A stretch of 64,000 nt of DNA from Thiocapsa marina 5811 (GCF_000223985.1 NZ_AFWV01000008.1:243855-307854), one strand, 5' to 3'. Numbered from the stretch's first letter, positions 30,011 to 42,242 are shown. Notes: a model not told the origin generated them from the sequence alone. Translations and numbers: made by a program.

Positions 30011-30202
30011 TAGACCGCGCCCTAGCGCGTCATGCGATGTTTTTGGATGGGATCGGCCCCGGCAGATTTGACGGCCGCTGGAGACGGCGCGGTTTAAGAT
30101 ATTATAGAAATATCAGTTCAAACCGCGTCCCCGCTAAGGGCTGCGGATGCACCCAACGCCGAATTCACTCGAAAGCTAGCATCTCGCTCGGGACGCGGTT
30201 TA
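30011..30202 (+). repeat. Two-module palindromic repeat, copy D (full)
   Basis: Module 1 (30011-30096) starts TAGACCGCGCC and ends GGCGCGGTTTA; its interior belongs to a second subtype shared with copies H and J (ttttggatgggatcgg). After an AT-rich spacer, module 2 occupies about 30119-30202. It lies between gmk and rpoZ, two genes usually co-transcribed, and here it does not supply a stop codon. It probably alters rpoZ-spoT transcript levels relative to gmk. Confidence 0.8.
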
Positions 30203-30361
30203 GCACAAGGCTGCCGTGTGGGCGGCCGGCTCCGAGGAGCATGAACGGCGAGCCCGCCCGCCTGTCGAACGTAGACGAGTCCTCGCACCCGCGTCCGTCG
30301 TATTCCCGGCCCCGTGCGCCGGCGCCCCGGATTTTCGAGACCCCGATGGAGAACATTTCGC

Positions 30362-30664
30362 ATGGCCAGAATTACCGTTGAGGACTGCCTCAATCACGTC
30401 GACAACCGTTTCGATCTGGTGCTGCTCGCCACCAAGCGCGCCCGCCAGTTGGCGAACGGTGTCGAGCCGATCCTGCCTTGGGCCAACGACAAGCCCACCG
30501 TCATGGCGTTGCGCGAGATCGCCGCGGGCCATATCTCGACCGCAATGGTCCAGGCCGCGCAGCGAGAGATCGACGAGACCACGGCTGCATTGGAGCAGGC
30601 ACTTGCCGAGGAGCTGGCCTCCGAGCTCGGCGAGGCGGAGCCCAAAGGCGATCCGCGCGAGTAG
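30362..30664 (+). CDS. rpoZ: RNA polymerase omega subunit
   Basis: The omega subunit helps fold and assemble RNA polymerase beta-prime and forms part of a ppGpp site. The 100-residue protein begins [30 protein letters not shown], the hallmark of RpoZ, followed by [15 protein letters not shown] and an acidic tail. The ATG at 30362 is the family start; upstream in-frame codons are not conserved. It lies about 90 bp before spoT, with which it is normally co-transcribed. Confidence 0.96.
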   Translation: MARITVEDCLNHVDNRFDLVLLATKRARQLANGVEPILPWANDKPTVMALREIAAGHISTAMVQAAQREIDETTAALEQALAEELASELGEAEPKGDPRE

Positions 30665-30751
30665 GTCCGGTATGCGGCTCGACGAGAATCGGCGAACGAC
30701 CGCGGGGGCAGATCACGGACGAAAGGTCTCTGCGACCGCGCGCGCCTCGCC

Positions 30752-32995
30752 GTGAGTCCGTTCGATCCGAAAACCATGCAAAGTATCCTCGCCACCCTTG
30801 TCGATCCGGCAACGACTCCGCCGGTTCATCCCGTCGGAGCCGAATCCGATCGTATGCCCGTGGCCCGTTATTTGATCAGCGACCTCTGCGCCTATCTCGA
30901 GACCTATCTCCCGCCCGAGCAGGTCAGCGAGTTCTATCGGGCCTATCTGTTCGGCGCCGAGGCGCACGAGGGTCAGAGCCGCAAATCGGGCGAGCCCTAC
31001 ATCTACCATCCGGTCGCGGTCGCGCGCATCCTCGCCGAGATGCACATGGACTATAAGTGCTTGATCGCGGCACTGCTTCACGACGTGATCGAGGATACCC
31101 CGGTCGACAAGGAGCAGGTCGCGGAGGTCTTCGACGAGGAGATCGCGGATCTCGTCGACGGCGTGAGCAAGCTCTCGCAAATCGAGTTCGAGTCGCGCGC
31201 CGAGGCCCAGGCTGCGAGCCTTCAGAAGATGCTGCTCGCCATGACGCGCGACATCCGCGTCATCCTCATCAAGCTTGCCGATCGGCTCCACAACATGCGC
31301 ACGCTCGGGTCGATGCACCCGGATGCTTGTCGGCGGATCTCGCGCGAGACGCTCGACATCTTCGCGCCCATCGCCAACCGTCTCGGCATCAACCGCGTCC
31401 GCGTCGAGCTCGAAGAGCTGGGCTTTCTGCATCATTGGCCTTGGCGCCGTCACGTCATTCAACGCGCCCTGCAGAAGACCTGCGGTGTGCGCGTCGAGAT
31501 GGTCTCAACCGTGGAGACGGCGCTCAAACAGGCCCTGCATCAGGAGGAGATCCACGGCGAGGTCGAGGGGCGGCGCAAACATCTCTACGGCATCTATCGC
31601 AAGATGCGCGAGAAGCGTCGAGCCTTCTCGGAGGTGGTGGATGTCTTCGCCTTCCGGGTGACCGTGGATCGGATCGACACCTGCTATCGGGTGCTCGGGC
31701 TGGTCCACAATCTCTACAAGCCGGTGCCGGGGCGCTTCAAGGATTACATCGCGATTCCGAAGGCGAACGGCTATCAGTCGCTCCACACGGTGCTCATCGG
31801 TCCCCAAGGCATCCATATCGAGATCCAGATCCGCACCGAGGACATGCAGCGCATGGCCGAGTCGGGGATCGCCGCGCACTGGCTCTACAAGAGCGGCGAG
31901 CAGTCCACGGCCAATGCCACGACACTGGCCTCGGAGTGGTTGCAGAATCTGCTCGTGATGCAGCGCGCGGCCGGCAATTCCGTGGAGTTCCTCGATCACG
32001 TGAAGATCGATCTCTTCCCCGACGAGGTCTACGTCTTTACGCCCAAGGGGCGGATTTTGACGCTCAAGCGGGGTGCGACGGTGATCGATTTCGCCTACGC
32101 GATCCATTCGGATGTCGGCAACACCTGTGTCGCCGCGCGGATCGACCGGCGCATGGTCTCGCTCAGCACGAACCTGCGCAGCGGCCAGACCGTGGAGATC
32201 ATCAACGCACCCGGGGCCAAGCCGAATGCGGCCTGGCTGAATTTCGTCGTGACCGGCAAGGCCCGCGCGAGCATCCGGGGGTATCTGAAGAACCTCAAGC
32301 AGCGCGAGGCCCAGGTGCTGGGACGGCGTCTGCTGAGCGCGGAGCTCGGCACGTTCGGCGTCGATCTGGATAGCCTCGACCCGATCCGAGTCGCGGCCTA
32401 CTTGGAAGAGGCCAATCAGCGCACGCTCGACGACCTGCTCGGCGACATCGGCCTCGGCAATCGTCTCGCTGCATTCGTGGCCCGTCGCCTCGCCGGAGGT
32501 GATGAGGACGAGACGACCCAAGCGATGCAGGCCGACAAGGATCTGCATCCTCACCGCTTGGCGATACGCGGCACCGAGGGGATGGTGGTCAGTTTTGCGC
32601 GCTGTTGTCGGCCCATTCCGGGCGATACCATTGCCGCGCTCTTCAGCCCCGGCCGCGGGATCGTGGTTCATCGCAGCGAGTGCCGCAACCTCGGCAGCCT
32701 GGAGACCAAGCGCGACAAGCGTCTGGACGTCGAATGGGCCAACGAGCCGGACGGGGAGTTTCCGACCGAGATCCGGGTGGAGATCGGCAATCGACGCGGT
32801 GCGCTCGCGGTGGTCGCCGGGGCGATCGCCGAGCTGGGCTCGAACATCGAGAACGTCCATTCGCGCGAGAAGGACGGCATGACGACGGCCTTGGAATTTC
32901 TCATCCTCGTGAAGGGCCGCGCCCATCTCGCACGCATCATGCGCCGCTTAAGACAGATCCCCTTGGTCCTGCGCATTACCCGTATCCCGCGCTGA
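30752..32995 (+). CDS. spoT: Bifunctional (p)ppGpp synthetase/hydrolase SpoT
   Basis: SpoT makes and degrades the alarmone (p)ppGpp. The hydrolase HD domain is intact, with YIYHPVAVARIL, the His110-Asp111 pair in ALLHDVIEDT, and IKLADRLHNMRTL. The synthetase domain contains GRFKDYIAIPKANGYQSLHT and HIEIQIRTEDM. TGS (VYVFTPKGRILTL), a conserved cysteine pair region (FARCCRPIPGD) and an ACT domain follow. The GTG at 30752 gives 747 residues; the ATG at 30854 (MPVARYLISDL) aligns better with the 702-residue E. coli protein and may be the real start. Confidence 0.95.
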   Translation: MSPFDPKTMQSILATLVDPATTPPVHPVGAESDRMPVARYLISDLCAYLETYLPPEQVSEFYRAYLFGAEAHEGQSRKSGEPYIYHPVAVARILAEMHMDYKCLIAALLHDVIEDTPVDKEQVAEVFDEEIADLVDGVSKLSQIEFESRAEAQAASLQKMLLAMTRDIRVILIKLADRLHNMRTLGSMHPDACRRISRETLDIFAPIANRLGINRVRVELEELGFLHHWPWRRHVIQRALQKTCGVRVEMVSTVETALKQALHQEEIHGEVEGRRKHLYGIYRKMREKRRAFSEVVDVFAFRVTVDRIDTCYRVLGLVHNLYKPVPGRFKDYIAIPKANGYQSLHTVLIGPQGIHIEIQIRTEDMQRMAESGIAAHWLYKSGEQSTANATTLASEWLQNLLVMQRAAGNSVEFLDHVKIDLFPDEVYVFTPKGRILTLKRGATVIDFAYAIHSDVGNTCVAARIDRRMVSLSTNLRSGQTVEIINAPGAKPNAAWLNFVVTGKARASIRGYLKNLKQREAQVLGRRLLSAELGTFGVDLDSLDPIRVAAYLEEANQRTLDDLLGDIGLGNRLAAFVARRLAGGDEDETTQAMQADKDLHPHRLAIRGTEGMVVSFARCCRPIPGDTIAALFSPGRGIVVHRSECRNLGSLETKRDKRLDVEWANEPDGEFPTEIRVEIGNRRGALAVVAGAIAELGSNIENVHSREKDGMTTALEFLILVKGRAHLARIMRRLRQIPLVLRITRIPR

Positions 32996-33151
32996 GGACC
33001 GCGATGGAGGCGCGAGCCCGGTGCTCCGCTGTCGGGTTGCATCCGTTGCCTGTCGGCGCCATCTCCCTCGTCACACGCGTGGTTGGCGATCGTCCGACCC
33101 GCGACCATCAAGCCGTACGCTCCGGAGCGTGCCTCAGACAAGGGTCGATTC

Positions 33152-33568
33152 ATGTCCGAACTCACGATCGACGAGCGCTGCTCGCTCACGCGTCGCATTA
33201 TGTCGCTGCTGGAAGGCTGGAATCTCGGTGCGAGCGATATCCTGGTGCTTCTTCAGCTGCCCGCCACTATCAAGGCCCGGAACCTCTCGCGCTACCGGGA
33301 CGAGGAGTGCTTCCCGGACGACCCTCAGGTCAATCGCCGGCTCTCCTACCTGATGCGGATCGAAGACGCCCTGCATACCTACTTTCCCCGAAACCCCGAA
33401 ATGCGCCATCTCTGGGTCAAACGCGCCAACAAGCAGTTCAACAAACGCGCCCCGATCGCGGTGATGGTCGAGGACGGCGAGAGCGGGCTGATCTCGGTCC
33501 TCTCGCATCTGGACTGCACCTTCGCGTGGGATATGACCGGGTCGAAGGCCGAATACGGCAAGGGCTGA
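33152..33568 (+). CDS. DUF2384 (MbcA/ParS/Xre-type) antitoxin-like protein
   Basis: The 138-residue protein has an N-terminal helical DNA-binding-like region (RIMSLLEGWNLGASDILVLL) and a C-terminal DUF2384 segment, HLWVKRANKQFNKRAPIAVMVEDGESGLISVLSHLD. Such proteins are the antitoxins of RES-type toxin pairs, binding their own promoter and the NAD-degrading toxin. No RES toxin gene is next to it, so it is an orphan or a housekeeping regulator. The ATG at 33152 is preferred because conservation starts there. In Pseudomonas the gene after spoT is a RidA homologue instead. Confidence 0.72.
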   Translation: MSELTIDERCSLTRRIMSLLEGWNLGASDILVLLQLPATIKARNLSRYRDEECFPDDPQVNRRLSYLMRIEDALHTYFPRNPEMRHLWVKRANKQFNKRAPIAVMVEDGESGLISVLSHLDCTFAWDMTGSKAEYGKG

Positions 33569-33607
33569 CCTGTCGCCTTTCACGCCTGGCTCCGTGAAGG
33601 CCGGCCG

Positions 33608-33686
33608 GTAGGGTGGACGAGCGAGAGCGAAGTCCACCGAGGCCTGCGCCGGCGTCGGTGGACCGCGCTACGTCTGTCCATCCTAC
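33608..33686. repeat. Short GTAGGGTGGA-type palindromic repeat
   Basis: The stretch begins gtagggtgga at 33608 and ends tccatcctac at 33686, with inner pairs such as agtccaccga and tcggtggacc. Repeats with GTAGGGTGGAC...TCCACCCTAC ends are widespread in proteobacterial intergenic DNA. It lies between the 3' ends of two convergent genes, the DUF2384 gene and hemF, and could act as a bidirectional terminator. Confidence 0.7.
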
Positions 33687-33720
33687 AGATCGTAAGCAGG
33701 TTTGAGCACGCTCGACTGCA

Positions 33721-34683
<963 letters not shown>

Positions 34684-34812
34684 TTATCATGAGACGGTTG
34701 GTCCGATAGTACCCAATCTCGACCCGCTGCGGTCGCTCTCGCCCGACTCGACCCGATCGGCCTTCCGGTCCTGCGAGTCCCGCGAGCCATGACACCATAA
34801 GGAGACAAACCG

Positions 34813-35376
34813 ATGTCCATCGCCCTGCGCTCGCTGCTGATTGCCCCCGTCCTGCTCGCCGGCTCCGCTCTTGTCGCGGCCGATCAATCCGTCACCTTCC
34901 TGAGCTACCAGTCGTCGGTCCCGGATGCCTGGGTCTCGGAGACGCCCAAGAGCGAGATGCGTCAGCTCCAGTTCAAGGTGCCTGCGTCCGGTGCCGAGGG
35001 CGGCGACGGGGCCGAGTTTGTCGTCTACTTCTTCGGACCCGGTCAAGGCGGGACGCTGGAGGCCAACATCGAGCGCTGGCAGTCTCAGTTCCAAGGTCCG
35101 GACGGCGCGCCGGTTGAGCCGACCGTGACGCAGATCGGCACCGAGACGATCCCTGCCACCCTGGTCGAGCTCCGCGGAAGCTACGGCCGCAGCGTCGGCA
35201 TGGGTCCGGGCGACGACGTGCTGGCCGATCGGATGCTCCTGGCCGGCGTCATCGAGACGCAGGAAGGTAACCTCTACCCGCAGATGCACGGCCCGGCGGA
35301 GCTGGTCGCGGCCCAGCGCGAGGGTTTCATCGCGTTCGTGAAGGGGATCCAGCCGGTGGCTCCGACGACGCCGTAA
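34813..35376 (+). CDS. Secreted protein of unknown function
   Basis: The 187-residue protein begins with a signal peptide (MSIALRSLLIAPVLLAGSALVAA, cleaved near VAA-DQ). The mature part has a beta-rich pattern with VPDAWVSETPKSEMRQLQFKVP and DGAEFVVYFFGPGQGGTLEANIERWQSQF, a form seen in secreted proteins that score and bind small targets or act as lipoprotein-like factors. No catalytic residues stand out. A ribosome site (AAGGAGA) precedes the ATG. It lies 24 bp before the penicillin acylase and probably shares its transcript. Confidence 0.6.
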   Translation: MSIALRSLLIAPVLLAGSALVAADQSVTFLSYQSSVPDAWVSETPKSEMRQLQFKVPASGAEGGDGAEFVVYFFGPGQGGTLEANIERWQSQFQGPDGAPVEPTVTQIGTETIPATLVELRGSYGRSVGMGPGDDVLADRMLLAGVIETQEGNLYPQMHGPAELVAAQREGFIAFVKGIQPVAPTTP

Positions 35377-35400
35377 GCCGAGCCCCGGGAATCAAGCCGC

Positions 35401-37863
35401 ATGCCGCGTCGGATCCTAGTGCTAGTCGTCGCGATCCTGGTCATCGCCATCTCGGTCGGTGCCGCCGGCCTGTTCCTGGTCGCCAAGGGCGGCGAGCCGA
35501 GCTACTCGGGGAGCCTGGCGGTGCCGGGACTCGAAGCCCCGGTGCGCGTTAGCTACGGGCCACACGCGATCCCGACGATCGAGGCCGACAGTCTCCATGA
35601 CCTGCTGTTCGCTCAAGGCTACGTCGTGGCGCGCGAGCGGATGTGGCAGATGGATCTGCTGCGCCGTCTCGCCGGCGGGCGTCTCGCGGAGGTGTTCGGT
35701 GTCCGGGTGCTGCCGGCGGATCGCTTCTTTCGCACCATGGGGCTCGATCGCGAGGCGGAGCGCAGTCTGGCTGTATTGAACCTCGAGGAGATGTCTCTCC
35801 TCGAGTCCTATGCGGCGGGCGTGAACGCCTATCGCACCGAGGCGGCGGCCGAGCGTCGCCTGCCGCTCGAGTACCTGGTCGTGCGCGCCGAGCCCGCGCC
35901 GTGGACCCCGCAGGATAGCCTCCTGATCGGCGGCTATATGGCCTGGACACAATCCTACAACCTGCGTGCCGAGCTGACCTTCCTGCGTCTGGCGGCCCGC
36001 ATCGGGGCGGAGCGTGCGCGCGAGCTCTTTCCGACCGATGCGGGGATCCCGGCGCCGGAGGTGTCGTCCGAGCTGGTGCGTGAGTTGGCGCAGCAGCAGG
36101 GGCGGATCCGGATGCGCGGCGACCGGGAAGGGCCGACGATCGAGCCCGTGCTCGAGATCGTTGACCGACTCGGCCTGCCCTTGCCGGCGGCGGCCAGCAA
36201 CGGCTGGGCGGTGAATGGACCCCGCACGGCCGACGGCGCGGCGTTGCTCGCCAACGATCCGCATCTGGCAGGCTCCATGCCCGGGATCTGGTACATGCTG
36301 GAGCTGATCGCGCCGGACCTGCATGTCGCCGGGGCGAACCTGCCCGGCGTCCCCTTGGTGATGATCGGGCATAACCGGGATCTCGCTTGGGGCTTCACCA
36401 GCACCATCGCGGATACACAGGACATCTTCGTCGAGCGTCTCCTGCCCGACGGCATGAGCGTCGAGCGTGCGGGCGGGCGGTCCGAGCCGATCGCGACCCG
36501 GGTCGAGCGCATCTCGGTGAAGGGCGCCGAAGCGCTCGACCTGATCATCCGCTCGACCGGCAACGGCGTGATCGTCAACGACATCCTGGGTCCGATCACC
36601 AAGACGCCGATGGATCTGCCGAGCCTGGACACGCCCCATCTGTTGGCCCTGCGCGAGACCAACGATCTCCCGGATCGCGCCTTTGCCGGGCTGCTGCGTC
36701 TCAACCAGGCCGAGACGCTCGAGGAGGCCGGTGAGGCCATCCTGGAATTCAAGCACGTCGTCCTGAACCTCATGTCGGCGCACCGCGACGGCGGGATTGC
36801 CCTGCAGGTCAGCGGGATCCTGCCGCAGCGCGGCAAGGGCTCGGGCGCATTCCCCTCGCCGGGGTGGGTCGATGGCTATGCCTGGCAGGGGCTCATACCC
36901 CAGACGCGCAACCCGCGGCGTGTCGATCCGCCCGGGGCGGCCTTGATCACCGCCAACAACCGCATCGTCCCGGTTGAGTACCCGGTGACCATCAGCAACG
37001 CCTGGATGGCGCCCTTTCGCGCCGAGCGCATCGCCGAGCGGCTCGATGCAGCCGGCCGGCTGACGCCCGAGGCGATGGCGGAGATCCAGACCGATCGCAT
37101 CAGCACCCAGGCGCGGCTCGCCCAAGCCGCCTTGCGCAGGATCGAGATCGATCTGCAGGCGGTGGATCAGGCCGCTTGGAACATCGCCGCCGAGGAGTTG
37201 CTCGATTGGGACGGCGACATGGCGGGGTCCAGCCGGCCCGCGGCCTTCTTTGCCCTGCTCGAACCGGCGCTCTACAGGGCGCTCTACGAAGACGAGCTGG
37301 GCGAGGATCTCGACGCCATGACGGCGATGGCCATGTTCGCCTACAGCCCTTTGCAGGAGATGCTCCGCAGCGGCCGGTCGAGCTTCTGGGACGATGTGAC
37401 GACGTCCTGGATCGAGGGTCCGGCCGAGATCTGGGCGCGGGCGTTGAAAGCTGCCAAGGCGGATCTCGAGGCCCGGATCCCCAACCCGGACGATGCGCGT
37501 CTGGACCGGATCCGTACCCTGACCTTCCCGCATGCCTTCGGGACCTTGCCCCTGGTCGGGCGTCTCTTCAACGTCGGTCCGATCGGTGTCGGCGGAAACG
37601 CTGATACCGTGAACGTCATGAAGCCGATGCCGCTCGCACCCGAGGAGTCCGTCTTTATCCCCTCGATGCGGGTCGTCTACACCCCGGCGGATTGGGCAGG
37701 CACCCGCGGCGTGCTGCCGCTCGGTCAGTCCGGACACCTCTTCTCGCCCCACCGAACGGATCAGCTCGAGGCCTGGTTGACGGGCCAGACCTTCGCCTGG
37801 CCTTGGAACGGGCCGAGCGAGCAAGAGGCGATCGGGATTCTGATGCTGGCGCCGGGTCTTTAA
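35401..37863 (+). CDS. Penicillin acylase family Ntn hydrolase
   Basis: The 820-residue protein is a peptidase S45 family amidohydrolase made as a precursor that self-cleaves. Residues 4-30 form a hydrophobic signal or anchor. The alpha part contains YGPHAIPTIEADSLHDLLFAQGYVVARERMWQMDLLRR. The nucleophile is Ser265 in AAASNGWAVNGPRTADG, which becomes the N-terminus of the beta chain. DVTGH-like LVMIGHNRDLAWGFT follows. Substrates may be acyl-homoserine lactones or other amides; this cannot be told from sequence. Its stop TAA is the first triplet of repeat copy E. Confidence 0.9.
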   Translation: MPRRILVLVVAILVIAISVGAAGLFLVAKGGEPSYSGSLAVPGLEAPVRVSYGPHAIPTIEADSLHDLLFAQGYVVARERMWQMDLLRRLAGGRLAEVFGVRVLPADRFFRTMGLDREAERSLAVLNLEEMSLLESYAAGVNAYRTEAAAERRLPLEYLVVRAEPAPWTPQDSLLIGGYMAWTQSYNLRAELTFLRLAARIGAERARELFPTDAGIPAPEVSSELVRELAQQQGRIRMRGDREGPTIEPVLEIVDRLGLPLPAAASNGWAVNGPRTADGAALLANDPHLAGSMPGIWYMLELIAPDLHVAGANLPGVPLVMIGHNRDLAWGFTSTIADTQDIFVERLLPDGMSVERAGGRSEPIATRVERISVKGAEALDLIIRSTGNGVIVNDILGPITKTPMDLPSLDTPHLLALRETNDLPDRAFAGLLRLNQAETLEEAGEAILEFKHVVLNLMSAHRDGGIALQVSGILPQRGKGSGAFPSPGWVDGYAWQGLIPQTRNPRRVDPPGAALITANNRIVPVEYPVTISNAWMAPFRAERIAERLDAAGRLTPEAMAEIQTDRISTQARLAQAALRRIEIDLQAVDQAAWNIAAEELLDWDGDMAGSSRPAAFFALLEPALYRALYEDELGEDLDAMTAMAMFAYSPLQEMLRSGRSSFWDDVTTSWIEGPAEIWARALKAAKADLEARIPNPDDARLDRIRTLTFPHAFGTLPLVGRLFNVGPIGVGGNADTVNVMKPMPLAPEESVFIPSMRVVYTPADWAGTRGVLPLGQSGHLFSPHRTDQLEAWLTGQTFAWPWNGPSEQEAIGILMLAPGL

Positions 37864-38053
37864 ACCGCGCCCTGTGCGGTATGCGTCGTTTGATGAAGCG
37901 GCTTGGCCGCGCCGGCTCCGACGACTGTCGGAGCCGGCGCGGTTTAAAGTATTCAAAAATATAAAATTCTAAACTGCGTCTCCGCCAAGAGCCGTGGATG
38001 CACCCAACGTCGAACTCACGCGAAAGTGAGCATCTCGCTCTGGACGCGGTTTA
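37861..38053 (+). repeat. Two-module palindromic repeat, copy E (full)
   Basis: Module 1 (37861-37946) is very close to copy A, including the inner stem gccggctccga. Module 2 (37970-38053) starts TAAACTGCGTC, a single-base variant, and ends GACGCGGTTTA. It sits between convergent genes. Its first TAA ends the penicillin acylase and its last TTA is the minus-strand stop of dtd, so the element supplies both stop codons. Confidence 0.85.
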
Positions 38054-38488
38054 GGTCTCCAACCAAAAGGTCACGGGCCCGTCGTTGACCAGACTGACCT
38101 GCATGTCGGCACCGAAGCGCCCGGTCGCGACCCGGGCGTGAGCGGCCCGTGCCCGAGCGACGAGGTGGTCGAACAGGCGCTTGCCTTCCTCCGGCGGGGC
38201 GGCGGAGGTGAAGCTCGCGCGGGTCCCTTTGCGGGTGTCGGCAGCGAGTGTGAATTGGGGCACCAGGAGAAGCCCGCCGTTGATGTCGCGCAGGCTGAGA
38301 TTCATGCGGTCATCGGCATCCGGGAAGACCCGATAGCCGAGCAGACGCTCCAGCAAACGTTCTCCGCGGGCGGTCGTATCGCCCCGCTGCACGCCGACCA
38401 AGACCAGGAGGCCGCGCTCGATGGCGCCGATCGTCTCGCCCGAGACCTCGACATGGGCGCGGGAGACACGTTGCAGTAAACCGATCAT
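38051..38488 (-). CDS. dtd: D-aminoacyl-tRNA deacylase
   Basis: Dtd hydrolyses D-amino acids wrongly attached to tRNA. The 145-residue protein starts [15 protein letters not shown] as the family does. The catalytic motif appears as [18 protein letters not shown] (usually SQFTL), and the C-terminal [10 protein letters not shown] contains the conserved cross-subunit Gly-Pro. Its TAA stop comes from repeat copy E. A further repeat module (F0) begins three bases upstream of its start codon on the top strand. Confidence 0.93.
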   Translation of the reverse strand: MIGLLQRVSRAHVEVSGETIGAIERGLLVLVGVQRGDTTARGERLLERLLGYRVFPDADDRMNLSLRDINGGLLLVPQFTLAADTRKGTRASFTSAAPPEEGKRLFDHLVARARAAHARVATGRFGADMQVSLVNDGPVTFWLET

Positions 38489-38490
38489 GC

Positions 38491-38573
38491 TGAATCGCGT
38501 CCGGAGCGGCAGGCCACTTCAGAGGTTTGGGTCGCACTTGTCTTGATCCGCGACATCGGTGAGACGCGATTCA
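38491..38573 (-). repeat. Single inverted module 2 (copy F0), compensatory arm variant
   Basis: This 83-bp module has ends TGAATCGCGTC and GACGCGATTCA, a perfect pair in which two positions differ from the standard arms on both sides. The size matches module 2. It lies in the space upstream of dtd, next to the full copy F. Confidence 0.7.
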
Positions 38574-38598
38574 GGAGATTGAAGGCGATTTCCGGAAT

Positions 38599-38791
38599 TA
38601 AACCGCGCCCGGTGCGGTCTGCGTCATTTGTTGGAGTGGATCGGCCGCGCCAGCTCCGACGGCTGTCGAGGCTGGCGCGGTTTAAAGTATTCAAAAATAT
38701 TAAATTTTAAACCGCGTCTCCAAAAAGGTCGGAAAAATCCTTGAGCCAGACACAACATGAAAATAACGCATGTCGCTCTCGACGCGGTTTA
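38599..38791 (+). repeat. Two-module palindromic repeat, copy F (full)
   Basis: Module 1 (38599-38684) carries a covarying inner stem, GCGCCAGC with GCTGGCGC, where other copies have GCGCCGGC with GCCGGCGC. Module 2 (38708-38791) belongs to a second interior subtype shared with copy J (aaaggtcggaaa). The last TTA is the stop codon of the prolyl aminopeptidase gene on the minus strand. Confidence 0.82.
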
Positions 38792-39739
38792 ACCAAGCTC
38801 ATCGGCAAAGCGCTCGGTCGCCGCCACCAAGGCCGTTCGGATGCCGGGCTCGAACGCCGAGTGACCGGCATCTGCAATCACCTGCAGCTCGGCCGTCGGC
38901 CAGGCCTGATGGAGATCCCAGGCCGAGTGCATCGGGCAGATGGTGTCGTAGCGACCCTGGATGATGATGCCCGGGATGTCTTGGAGACGATGTGCATCTT
39001 CGAGCAGCTGATTCGGGCGGAAGAAGGATCGGTTCATGAAATAGTGGCACTCGATCCGCGCGAGGCTAAGCGCGACGTGCGGATGGGCGAAATGCGCCTC
39101 GATGTCCGGATTCGTCCGCAATGTTGCCGTGCGCCCCTCCCAGACCGACCAGGCTCGCGCCGCGGTGAGACGGGTCGCCTCGTCCTCGCCGGTCAGGCGT
39201 TTGTGATAGGCGATGAGCAGATCGTCGCGCTCCTCGACCGGGATCGGGGCGAGAAACTGCTCCCAATAGTCCGGATAGATCCAGCTCGCACCCTCTTGAT
39301 AGAACCAACGAATCTCCTCGTCGCGGCAGAGAAAGATTCCGCGTACCACAAGTGCCGTGACACGATCCGGATGGGTTTGGGCATAGGCGAGGGCCAGGGT
39401 CGAGCCCCAAGAGCCACCGAAGACCAGCCAGTGCTCGATCCCGAGTCGCTCGCGGATCCGCTCGATGTCGGCGACCAGATCCCAAGTCGTGTTGGCCGTC
39501 AGGGACGCGTGGGGTGTCGAGCGTCCGCAACCGCGCTGATCGAACAGGACCGCATGATAACGTGCCGGGTCGAAGAAGGCGCGATGGGCCGGCTCGCACC
39601 CCGCACCAGGCCCGCCGTGCAGAAAGATCGCGGGGATGCCGTCCGGCCGACCGCATTCCTCGACATAGAGGCGATGATCGTGGTCGACGTCAAGCCGATG
39701 GATCGCAAAGGGTTCGACGGGGCGATAGAGATCGGGCAT
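38789..39739 (-). CDS. pip: Prolyl aminopeptidase (proline iminopeptidase)
   Basis: The 316-residue alpha/beta hydrolase of peptidase family S33 releases N-terminal proline. The oxyanion motif is FLHGGPGAGCEPAH, then FDQRGCGRSTPHA, the nucleophile elbow VFGGSWGSTLALAYAQTHP, and the late catalytic Asp and His in IIIQGRYDTICP and DAGHSAFEPG. The length is the normal proline iminopeptidase size. It lies between typA and dtd on the same strand, and its stop is supplied by repeat copy F. Confidence 0.94.
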   Translation of the reverse strand: MPDLYRPVEPFAIHRLDVDHDHRLYVEECGRPDGIPAIFLHGGPGAGCEPAHRAFFDPARYHAVLFDQRGCGRSTPHASLTANTTWDLVADIERIRERLGIEHWLVFGGSWGSTLALAYAQTHPDRVTALVVRGIFLCRDEEIRWFYQEGASWIYPDYWEQFLAPIPVEERDDLLIAYHKRLTGEDEATRLTAARAWSVWEGRTATLRTNPDIEAHFAHPHVALSLARIECHYFMNRSFFRPNQLLEDAHRLQDIPGIIIQGRYDTICPMHSAWDLHQAWPTAELQVIADAGHSAFEPGIRTALVAATERFADELG

Positions 39740-39771
39740 GGGCCTTGTTCGATGGTGTGTTCGTTACTGTT

Positions 39772-39804
39772 CAGCCGCCAGCCGCCAGCCGCCAGCCGCC
39801 AGCG
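39772..39804. repeat. Heptanucleotide tandem repeat (cagccgc)n
   Basis: Four exact copies of cagccgc and a partial fifth lie upstream of the pip start codon, in the pip-typA spacer. The number of units could vary between strains by slippage and might change the spacing of the pip promoter. Confidence 0.75.
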
Positions 39805-39884
39805 GTCCTACTTGGGCCTAGCAAGGTGCCGTCAGCTCTCGGCACCAGGATAGCCGGTCCTTGGATACTCCGTTTTCATTAACC

Positions 39885-39967
39885 TAAACCGCGTCCCGCC
39901 GTCGCCGGTTGTTGCGTCGAGGCTGAACTCGCACGCAATCCATGCCGATTGCTCCGGACGCGGTTTA
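39885..39967. repeat. Single module 2 (copy G)
   Basis: This 83-bp module has perfect ends TAAACCGCGTCC and GGACGCGGTTTA but an interior unlike other copies. It stands nine bases from the typA stop at 39976-39978, and the sequence ggtttagcc is duplicated across that junction. Confidence 0.75.
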
Positions 39968-39975
39968 GCCGGGGT

Positions 39976-41787
<1,812 letters not shown>

Positions 41788-42242
41788 GAGGGAGGCTCCG
41801 GAGAAGAGGAAATCGGATTTGAGGTCTTGCGGTGGGTTCGGTTCGAGCGGCGGATACGAAGTTCCGAGCTAGCGCGACAGTATATACCCTCTGCTCGTGA
41901 ATGTTCTGTGATCGCGTCGTCCGGCTCCTGCGTGTGCACTCGTCAAGCCACCCGACTCGGCTCAAGCTTCCCTCTGCCCGGTGGCGGGGCTGTGTGACCG
42001 GTGCCTTGCGATCGGGTGCCGGAGTCTCGCCCGAACAAGGACGACCCCCGCCGCGGCCCCGCAGAAGGCTTGCCCGGGCCCTGCCGCTCTTGATTGGTGC
42101 GCATTAGTGCAGGCGTGCCGCAAGACGGTGCGGCTCCGGCGCTCGGCCGGCTCTCGCGTGCTCCGAACCCTGATGGCGCGGGCATCGACGCAGGAAGGCC
42201 GCCGGCGGCAAGAGCCGGCCCGAGCCATCCCGCCCGCTCGGT
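41788..42242. other. Upstream region of typA and amtB
   Basis: This GC-rich spacer between divergent typA and amtB carries no gene that I can support. Short frames here have no family resemblance or ribosome sites. The amtB sigma-54 promoter lies at its right end. Confidence 0.4.

Noticed and set aside
35422..37956. Long antisense open frame opposite the penicillin acylase
   Set aside because: It follows the codon pattern of the real gene, has no ribosome site and no recognisable domain; such shadows are common in GC-rich DNA.
42091..42111. Possible NtrC site (ggtgcgcattagtgc) upstream of amtB
   Set aside because: The half-sites have the wrong orientation and spacing for GCAC-N7-GTGC.
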